NCBI RefSeq assembly: GCF_014145455.1
Contig: NZ_JACIVB010000029.1
Span: 1 to 64,000, forward strand
Origin: Limosilactobacillus rudii
GTDB taxonomy: Bacteria > Bacillota > Bacilli > Lactobacillales > Lactobacillaceae
Length of the DNA: 64,000 bases
Direction: 5' to 3'
Part shown: in pieces, positions 58,477 through 64,000 of the stretch
Layout: each line of letters begins with the position of its first letter
How positions within the stretch are numbered: the first letter of the stretch is position 1
Notes under the pieces: generated by a model
Told to the model about the DNA's origin: nothing
Database searches by the model: none
Seen by the model: the letters and a program-made list of their open reading frames with translations, nothing else
Position numbers and translations under genes: made by a program

Positions 58477-58753
58477 ATTAACGCCACGAAGGTCATTAGT
58501 TGTGTATACTAATGGCAATCGAGTAATTCGGGCTTTACGTCATTATGGTCAAATTGAGTATATTTCGCGACGAATGCATTACGTTATTTTATATGTTAAC
58601 CAAAATGATATTGAAAAAGTAAGCGAAAAGATTGGTCACTTACGGGCGGTACGAAAGGTAGATATTTCGGCGCGACCAGACTTGGATCCGACTTTGGCCG
58701 ATCTCGAATTAACTGGAGTATATCAATTACATGATGAGGATGAGAAGAAATGA
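58469..58753 (+). CDS. ylbG: YlbG family protein (DUF2129)
   Basis: The 94-residue protein FELTPRRSLVVYTNGNRVIRAL...RMHYVILYVNQNDIEKV fits DUF2129 (YlbG), a cytoplasmic family of unknown function that sits between ftsW/rodA-type genes and rsmD in Firmicutes. The ATG at 58469 overlaps the ftsW stop by 8 bases and its stop overlaps the rsmD start (ATGA), so all three are translationally linked. Confidence 0.85.
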   Translation: MFELTPRRSLVVYTNGNRVIRALRHYGQIEYISRRMHYVILYVNQNDIEKVSEKIGHLRAVRKVDISARPDLDPTLADLELTGVYQLHDEDEKK

Positions 58754-59307
58754 GAATTGTTGCAGGAAAATTTGGTGGTCGTAAACTTAGTGCGGTTCCG
58801 GGGATGACTACAAGACCAACAACAGATAAAGTAAAAGAAGCGCTGTTTAATATAATCGGGCCATATTTTGATGGTGGTACAAGCCTTGATTTATATGCGG
58901 GAAGCGGTGGCTTGAGTATTGAAGCTGTTTCTCGTGGAATTAACCGTGCTGTACTTGTTGATCGTCAATACCAGGCAATCAAAACGATAAGAAAAAACAT
59001 TGCTGTAACAAAGCATGAAGAACAGTTTGATGTCTACAAAATGGATGCACGTAAAGCGCTTAACCTTTTTCAGAAAAATGGCGAGAAGTTTAAGCTTGTT
59101 TTTTTAGACCCACCATATGCTAAGCAGCAAATTGTAAGTGACCTTGGTAAAATGGTTGAAAATGATTTGCTTTTGGATGGGGCGATTATTGTTGCAGAAA
59201 CGAATCAAGAAGCAAAGTTACCGGAAAATTTAGCAGGTTTTAATTTCATTAAACGTCAAGAATATGGAATCACTGTTTTAACAATTTATCAACGCGAAAG
59301 GAAGTAG
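58750..59307 (+). CDS. rsmD: 16S rRNA (guanine-966-N2)-methyltransferase RsmD
   Basis: This 185-residue enzyme has RIVAGKFGGRKL and TTRPTTDKVKEALFNII at the start, the SAM motif LDLYAGSGGLSIEA (about 44-57) and the N2-amine motif FLDPPYAKQ (about 118-126). It methylates G966 of 16S rRNA in the assembled small subunit. It shares the ATGA overlap with ylbG and lies 4 bases before coaD, the usual rsmD-coaD pair. Confidence 0.95.
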   Translation: MRIVAGKFGGRKLSAVPGMTTRPTTDKVKEALFNIIGPYFDGGTSLDLYAGSGGLSIEAVSRGINRAVLVDRQYQAIKTIRKNIAVTKHEEQFDVYKMDARKALNLFQKNGEKFKLVFLDPPYAKQQIVSDLGKMVENDLLLDGAIIVAETNQEAKLPENLAGFNFIKRQEYGITVLTIYQRERK

Positions 59308-59311
59308 AAAA

Positions 59312-59833
59312 ATGAAAGTTGCAGTTTTCCCAGGATCGTTTGACCCATTGACATTAGGACATTTAGATCTAATTAAAAGAGGCAGTGCGCTCTTTGATCA
59401 ATTAGCAGTTGCTGTAATGACTAATTCAAGCAAGAATCCGTTATTCACTGTTGAAGAACGAGTAGCACAGATTAAAGAGGCAGTTAGTGGCTTGGATAAT
59501 GTATCTGTTATTACAACAGATGGTTTAACAGTCAACTTAATGAATCGAATTGGTGCGGATTACCTAATGCGAGGTCTTCGAAATACAACGGATTTTCAAT
59601 ATGAACGTGATATTGCAGCAATGAATAATTTCTTAGATGACCAGTGTGAAACGGTATTTTTCCTTGCTAAGCCAGAATACCAGCATTTATCAAGTAGCTT
59701 ACTAAAGGAAGTAACCTCTGCTGGTGGTGATATTTCTGCCTATTTGCCAGCCAATATTAATGAAGCATTGAAAAAGCGATTAGCTGAACGTGAATTATTA
59801 CGGGTTAAGGAAGATAATGAAGAAGCAAGATAA
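59312..59833 (+). CDS. coaD: Phosphopantetheine adenylyltransferase
   Basis: The 173-residue nucleotidyltransferase has the T/HxGH motif in GSFDPLTLGHLDLI (about 7-20), LMRGLRNTTDFQYE (about 86-99) and the C-terminal SSSLLKEV signature. It adenylates phosphopantetheine, the penultimate CoA step. AAAGGAAG precedes the ATG. Its last 17 bases overlap the next gene. Confidence 0.96.
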   Translation: MKVAVFPGSFDPLTLGHLDLIKRGSALFDQLAVAVMTNSSKNPLFTVEERVAQIKEAVSGLDNVSVITTDGLTVNLMNRIGADYLMRGLRNTTDFQYERDIAAMNNFLDDQCETVFFLAKPEYQHLSSSLLKEVTSAGGDISAYLPANINEALKKRLAERELLRVKEDNEEAR

Positions 59834-60866
59834 TATAATATTACGTCGAATTGGAATAGTTCTAGGGCTTGTCTTATTATTAGGGTGCTTTTTATTTTGG
59901 CCCTTAAATTCTTATATTGAAAGTCCGGGGACGGCTGCTGACCTTCAATCCTTTGTAAAGGTTAAGGGCCACCCAGATCGTTATAAAGGAAGTTTTATGT
60001 TAACATCTGTCGCAATTCAGCGTGCTCATCCTGCAACTTATTTGTACGCAAAGATGGTGCCTTATATGTCGATTGAGAGTGCCACTGATGTAACTGGAGG
60101 TCAGAATAGCGCAACGTTTGATCGTGTCCAAAAGTTTTACATGGATAGTTCAATCAATGAAGCAATTGCGGTTGCTTATAAGGCTGCTCACCAAGAGGTT
60201 ACTCGTCGTTATCTTGGAATTTATGTTTTACAGGTACAACCTAATTCTAAGTTTAAACGCGATATTCATGTTGGCGATACAATTACTAAAGTGGATGGTC
60301 GCCATTTTAATACTGCGCAAGGATTCCAAAAATATATTGCTGCTAAAAAAGTGGGTACACCATTAGCAGTTACATATACAAGAGATGGTAAAACGAAAAC
60401 AGTAACTCATCCTTTAGTTAAGATTGCTAGTACTAATAAAACAGGAATTGGAATAATTTTAACCAATAATATGCAGGTAAATACCAAGATTCCTGTAAAA
60501 GTTGATGCTGGTCAATATGGTGGGCCATCAGGCGGATTAATGTTTAGTTTGCAAATCTATCAACAAATTAGTGGTAAGGATCTCCAAAAGGGTCGTAAAA
60601 TTGCTGGAACTGGAACAATTAGTTCGGATGGATCAGTTGGTGAGATCGGTGGAATTGATAAGAAAGTGATTGCAGCACATCGAGCGGGAGCAAAGATATT
60701 TTTTGCACCGTATATAAAGCCAACTAAAGAAATCCTAAAATATGAAGAAGGGCATATGACTAATTATCAGATGGCGAAAAAGGCTGCTAAAAAATATGCG
60801 CCAGGAATGAAAGTTGTGCCAGTAACTTCTTTTGATGAAGCGGTAAAGTATTTACAAACCAATTAA
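59817..60866 (+). CDS. PDZ-domain S16 (Lon-type) membrane protease, YlbL/SepM-like
   Basis: The 349-residue protein has one N-terminal membrane helix (about 8-28), an N-terminal domain, a PDZ domain (about 125-205, VGDTITKVDGRHF) and a C-terminal Lon-type protease domain. The catalytic Ser is in GGPSGGLMFSL (about 240) and the Lys in IGGIDKKVIAA (about 284). Relatives process peptides outside the cell, for example SepM matures a competence pheromone. The substrate here is unknown. AAGGA lies before the ATG, inside coaD. Confidence 0.9.
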   Translation: MKKQDNIILRRIGIVLGLVLLLGCFLFWPLNSYIESPGTAADLQSFVKVKGHPDRYKGSFMLTSVAIQRAHPATYLYAKMVPYMSIESATDVTGGQNSATFDRVQKFYMDSSINEAIAVAYKAAHQEVTRRYLGIYVLQVQPNSKFKRDIHVGDTITKVDGRHFNTAQGFQKYIAAKKVGTPLAVTYTRDGKTKTVTHPLVKIASTNKTGIGIILTNNMQVNTKIPVKVDAGQYGGPSGGLMFSLQIYQQISGKDLQKGRKIAGTGTISSDGSVGEIGGIDKKVIAAHRAGAKIFFAPYIKPTKEILKYEEGHMTNYQMAKKAAKKYAPGMKVVPVTSFDEAVKYLQTN

Positions 60867-60904
60867 TATAAAGAATTAACTATTTTTTAAATCAGTTAAG
60901 TATG

Positions 60905-60937
60905 AAAATCCAAGGCTTAAATTAGTCTTGGATTTTT
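60905..60937 (+). terminator. Terminator before comEA
   Basis: AAAATCCAAG (60905-60914) pairs perfectly with CTTGGATTTT (60927-60936), followed by T-rich sequence. It separates the protease operon from the comE operon. Confidence 0.85.
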
Positions 60938-61004
60938 ACTTTTTACGCAAAAAGAAAGTGCAATTCTTATTTTTTTACGTATTTATATTAATAGGGGGGA
61001 TGAT

Positions 61005-61646
61005 ATGCAACAATTAATGGAAATATGGAATAAGTATCGTATCTACCTACTTATCTTAGCTATAATTATAGTTATTACTGGCTATTTATTTATCGGTAAA
61101 GAGCAAAAAGACCGTTTGCCAATTTCAAATACCAATGCTGTTGTTGCTAGCAGCGTTAGTGAAAGTAATGGTGAGAGTTCAAGTATAAATTTGAATACTA
61201 AAGGAGTCGTTGCAATTGATATTAAGGGTGCTGTACAAAAGCCAGGTGTTTATCAACTAAAAGCAGATTCGAGAGTTAATGAAGCATTGACAGCAGCGGG
61301 CGGCCCATTAGTAAATGCAGATTTACGTCAGGTTAACTTGGCTAAACAGTTGACAGATCAACAGATGATTTACATTCCGACAATTGGGGAAGTGCCACCG
61401 ATATCATCTTCAGCAGCGGATACGCTATCGAGCAATAGTGGCAATAGTAATTCGCCGATGGTAAATATAAATACTGCTACTAAAGAACAATTGTGTCAGA
61501 TAACGGGAATTGGAGATAAAAAAGCCGATTTAATTTTACAGTATCGTCAAGAACATGGACAATTCAAAAGTGTCGATGAGCTTAAAGAAATAAATGGCTT
61601 CGGTGAAAAAACAGTTGCTAAGTTAAAAGACCATCTAACAGTCTAA
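61005..61646 (+). CDS. comEA: Competence DNA receptor ComEA
   Basis: The 213-residue protein has one N-terminal membrane helix (about 12-30) and a Ser/Asn-rich spacer. An SLBB domain (VAIDIKGAVQKPGVYQL, about 69-85) and a second spacer follow. The C-terminal helix-hairpin-helix DNA-binding domain has NINTATKEQLCQITGIGDKKA (quoted in part: LCQITGIGDKKA) and INGFGEKTVAKL. It binds incoming double-stranded DNA at the outer membrane face for transfer to ComEC. GGGGGGATGAT precedes the ATG. Confidence 0.95.
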   Translation: MQQLMEIWNKYRIYLLILAIIIVITGYLFIGKEQKDRLPISNTNAVVASSVSESNGESSSINLNTKGVVAIDIKGAVQKPGVYQLKADSRVNEALTAAGGPLVNADLRQVNLAKQLTDQQMIYIPTIGEVPPISSSAADTLSSNSGNSNSPMVNINTATKEQLCQITGIGDKKADLILQYRQEHGQFKSVDELKEINGFGEKTVAKLKDHLTV

Positions 61647-61668
61647 TTTTTAGTTTGATGAAATTATT

Positions 61669-61677
61669 TGCTATACT
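61669..61677 (+). promoter_or_regulatory. Extended -10 before comEB
   Basis: TGCTATACT is a good extended -10 element in the 59-base gap between comEA and comEB, 28 bases before the comEB ATG. It could give constitutive expression of comEB and comEC apart from comEA. Confidence 0.45.
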
Positions 61678-61705
61678 ATATTTCAAATAAAGAGGAGTGA
61701 CGAAA

Positions 61706-62191
61706 ATGAAACAACGAATTGGTTGGGATCAGTATTTTATGATTCAAGCGGCTTTACTAGCTTCACGGAGTACTTGCAATCGACTTTCAGTGGGAGCAGT
61801 TTTAGTTCGTGATAAACGGATAATTGCTGGAGGATATAATGGTTCAGTTGCTGGGGATGATCATTGTATTGATGAAGGATGTTTTTTGCGTGATGGTCAC
61901 TGTGTTCGGACTATTCATGCTGAAATGAATGCTTTATTACAGTGTGCAAAATTTGGTATTTCTGCTGATGGTGCTAGCCTTTATGTTACGGATTTTCCGT
62001 GTCTGCAATGTACCAAAAGTTTATTGCAAACGGGAATTAAAGAAATAAATTATATTCGTAATTATCACAATGATGATTACGCAATGAAGCTAATTCGATT
62101 AAAAAAAGTAGCACTTCATCAAATTCAATTAGACAGTGATATTTTAGAACAGGTAAATCTGGATCAATATATCAATCCAGATCAAAGATAA
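61706..62191 (+). CDS. comEB: dCMP/cytidine deaminase family protein ComEB
   Basis: The 161-residue deaminase has the zinc site RTIHAEMNALLQC (about 72-84, His and catalytic Glu) and FPCLQCTKSLL (about 99-109, two Cys). ComEB is a deoxycytidylate deaminase encoded within the comE operon, not needed for DNA uptake itself in Bacillus. The ATG at 61706 follows GAGGAGTG; a GTG at 61697 lies within that site. The comEC frame resumes directly after its TAA. Confidence 0.92.
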   Translation: MKQRIGWDQYFMIQAALLASRSTCNRLSVGAVLVRDKRIIAGGYNGSVAGDDHCIDEGCFLRDGHCVRTIHAEMNALLQCAKFGISADGASLYVTDFPCLQCTKSLLQTGIKEINYIRNYHNDDYAMKLIRLKKVALHQIQLDSDILEQVNLDQYINPDQR

Positions 62192-62233
62192 CTTATCCAA
62201 CATTTTTGGATTTTTCCAGCTTTAGGTGCTGGA

Positions 62234-64000
62234 GTGGTAACTGTTAGTTTTTTTGGTATACATTGGTTAGCATTATGCTTGCCCTTCTTACTTTGGCGAC
62301 TTATTAGTTTGAAAAGACCGTCTGTATTAGTAACGGGAATATTAGCGTGTTTATTAGCATTTTGTCTATGCTTATGGACACAAAAAAGTTGGTTAAACAC
62401 AACGGTAACAAGACAAGCAAATATTAAGCAAACGGTCCTGATTCTCCCTGATGAGATAAAAATAACGGGGAATACTATGACTGGAAAAGCAAGGGATATC
62501 AACACAGGGCAGCGCGAAATATTTATTTATCCGCTAACGCCTGAAAAAGCAAGTGATCCGGTGATGAGTAATCTCTCAATGCCGATGTTGTGGACAATTG
62601 AAGGACAGATCCAGCCAATTCTTCCTCGGACAAATGATAATCAATTCGACAATCAGCGCTATAATTACCATCAGCATATCTGTAATCAAATGCGAATAAA
62701 AAAGGTGGATCAAATGGTTGTACAGCGAGGCAGGGGAATAGTGATTTGCCATATTATACGTAAAAGATTATCCTTGTATTTTGCTCGTCTGCCACGCCCG
62801 CTTAGTACTTATTGTCAACAATTGATAATTGGTAGCAGTGATGATAATACAACAGAATTAATGGTAAGTGTAAAAAAGTTAGGTTTGTTACATTTGTTTT
62901 GCATATCGGGAATGCATATTGTCCTTTTGACTGTGATGGTTCGTTATCTTTTAGTCTACTTGTGGTGGTATCGGGAAAATATCGATATATTTTTGATAAT
63001 TCTTTTACCATTTTACCTTATTATTGGAGGTGGCTCGGTTAGCTTGTTAAGGGCAACGATTATGGCAGAGATAGGGTTACTTCATAAGTACTTTCACCTT
63101 GATTCCCTTGATGGCTGGGCGATTAGTTTACTAATTGGCCTGATGATTGATCCCTTGGCATTACTGACTTTGGGTGGACAGTTAAGTTACCTATTATCAT
63201 TTATGCTTCAGGTATTTCCGGTAACCCTTAGTAATTTAAAACAATCATTTTTTCTTAACTTGGTAAGTCTTCCATCAATGTTAAGTTATGTCTATGAGGT
63301 TCATATTCTTAGTTTTATTGTTAGTTACTTAGTAATTCCCTTTTTTTCAGTCATCATTTTTCCAAGTGTGCTTATTGGAGCAATTAGTTTTCGGTTAGTA
63401 CCTACAGTGACTTATATAATTAATGCGGGATTAAAATATTTTCAATTATTACTAGATTGGCTATCCTTACTTCCGGGAACCATTCATTTTGGGAAACCAC
63501 CGTTGATATTGGCGGTTGTTTTATTTATAGGAACATTAGTAATGGTCTATCGACAATTAGATTTGCGGGGATGGCTACTACTGGCATTAATATATGTTCT
63601 GACATTTTTAACGATTCATTTTCCAATAAATGGGGAAGTAACTTTTATTGATATTGGGCAGGGAGATTCAATTCTTATTCGTGAGCCGTTTAATAAAAAG
63701 GTGATAATGATTGATACTGGTGGTAAGCTTGTTTTTAATCAATTTCGTTGTGAACAAAAAAGACAACAAGATGATGCACAACGGGTAACTATTAATTACC
63801 TAAAAAGTAAGGGAATAAACCAAATTGATGTAATCTTCTTAAGTCATCACGATGCTGACCATATTGGGTATTTACCAACGATTTTGAGTAATATTCGGGT
63901 GAAACAAATTGTTGTTCCGGCAGGGATGGAAAATCAGCCGGCCTTTTTGAAAAAGTTTCATGGTGTGGCTAAATCTCAAGTCCCGCTTATAATTCCCGTA
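62234..64000 (+). CDS. comEC: DNA uptake channel ComEC (cut by right edge, start uncertain)
   Basis: The open frame runs from 62192 to the window end without a stop, giving at least 589 residues from 62234. It has an N-terminal membrane region, an OB-like DUF4131 part, and the competence domain with HLFCISGMHIVLLTV and SLLRATIMAEIG among about nine helices. A metallo-beta-lactamase domain follows, with FIDIGQGDSILIREP and SHHDADHIGYL. ComEC passes single-stranded DNA through the membrane. No ATG occurs before 62476; GTG 62234 is the first usual start, but it would remove part of helix 1. Confidence 0.88.
   Translation, partial: MVTVSFFGIHWLALCLPFLLWRLISLKRPSVLVTGILACLLAFCLCLWTQKSWLNTTVTRQANIKQTVLILPDEIKITGNTMTGKARDINTGQREIFIYPLTPEKASDPVMSNLSMPMLWTIEGQIQPILPRTNDNQFDNQRYNYHQHICNQMRIKKVDQMVVQRGRGIVICHIIRKRLSLYFARLPRPLSTYCQQLIIGSSDDNTTELMVSVKKLGLLHLFCISGMHIVLLTVMVRYLLVYLWWYRENIDIFLIILLPFYLIIGGGSVSLLRATIMAEIGLLHKYFHLDSLDGWAISLLIGLMIDPLALLTLGGQLSYLLSFMLQVFPVTLSNLKQSFFLNLVSLPSMLSYVYEVHILSFIVSYLVIPFFSVIIFPSVLIGAISFRLVPTVTYIINAGLKYFQLLLDWLSLLPGTIHFGKPPLILAVVLFIGTLVMVYRQLDLRGWLLLALIYVLTFLTIHFPINGEVTFIDIGQGDSILIREPFNKKVIMIDTGGKLVFNQFRCEQKRQQDDAQRVTINYLKSKGINQIDVIFLSHHDADHIGYLPTILSNIRVKQIVVPAGMENQPAFLKKFHGVAKSQVPLIIPV

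Noticed and set aside
62192-64000. Idea that comEC is a pseudogene because no full frame is listed
   Set aside because: Reading by hand gives one uninterrupted frame to the window edge with intact competence and beta-lactamase motifs; only its start is uncertain.

Overview
The window is about 64 kb of low-GC Gram-positive chromosome. Gene content and order point to a Lactobacillaceae bacterium, most plausibly Limosilactobacillus (L. reuteri group). The assignment rests on the division and cell wall (dcw) cluster layout, on DUF3397 directly before mraZ, DUF1831 between a cysteine desulfurase and mnmA, and DUF4044, T-box, lysine-riboswitch and ComE modules of the lactobacillar type. It is an inference from gene order and protein resemblance, not from a search. 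Almost everything is core housekeeping sequence. I see no prophage, intact insertion sequence, CRISPR array, rRNA or tRNA.

Layout. 1-769 is a decayed, gene-poor stretch with the tail of one unidentified CDS. 0.8-6.5 kb holds a lactonase-like beta-propeller, an rRNA methyltransferase, trmL (behind a structured leader ending in a terminator), ftsK and two small membrane proteins. 6.6-20.1 kb is the dcw cluster: mraZ-rsmH-ftsL-pbp-mraY-murD-murG-divIB-ftsA-ftsZ-sepF-ylmG-ylmH-divIVA. It is preceded by a GTGG repeat array that looks like the MraZ operator. 20.1-23.2 kb is an isoleucine T-box and ileS. 23.3-31.9 kb carries csp, a NUDIX hydrolase, mtnN, a cysteine desulfurase, DUF1831, mnmA (tRNA thiolation), a histidine phosphatase, a TPR protein and recD2. 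prs follows.

32.9-43.0 kb encodes the whole aspartate-to-lysine route by the acetylated branch. lysC-dapF run on the minus strand. Divergently, a lysine riboswitch with its own terminator precedes lysA-dapH-dapL-dapA-dapB-patA-asd. The set supplies both meso-diaminopimelate or lysine for the wall made by the dcw products and lysine for protein synthesis. 43-49 kb is a mixed segment of small unknown proteins, a LysM/NlpC-P60 wall hydrolase, a lipid kinase, rpoY and def. 49-53.9 kb is the pyruvate dehydrogenase operon pdhABCD, with three cre-like sites about 50 bp apart around its promoter. 54.1-60.9 kb holds a UPF0223 protein, an inositol-phosphatase family protein, typA, ftsW, ylbG, rsmD, coaD and a PDZ/Lon-type protease. 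The window ends in comEA-comEB-comEC, the last cut by the right edge.

Nothing here amounts to a clearly new biological system. The best leads are: the unassigned RNA leader of trmL; the absence of a usual start codon for comEC, whose frame resumes directly after the comEB stop; the spaced cre-like array at pdhA; a Glu in place of Asp in the ThDP motif of PdhA; a KTA in place of KTG in the division PBP; and several small lineage-type proteins of unknown role. Terminators were found by eye from stem plus T-run; promoters and operators are visual matches and less certain.
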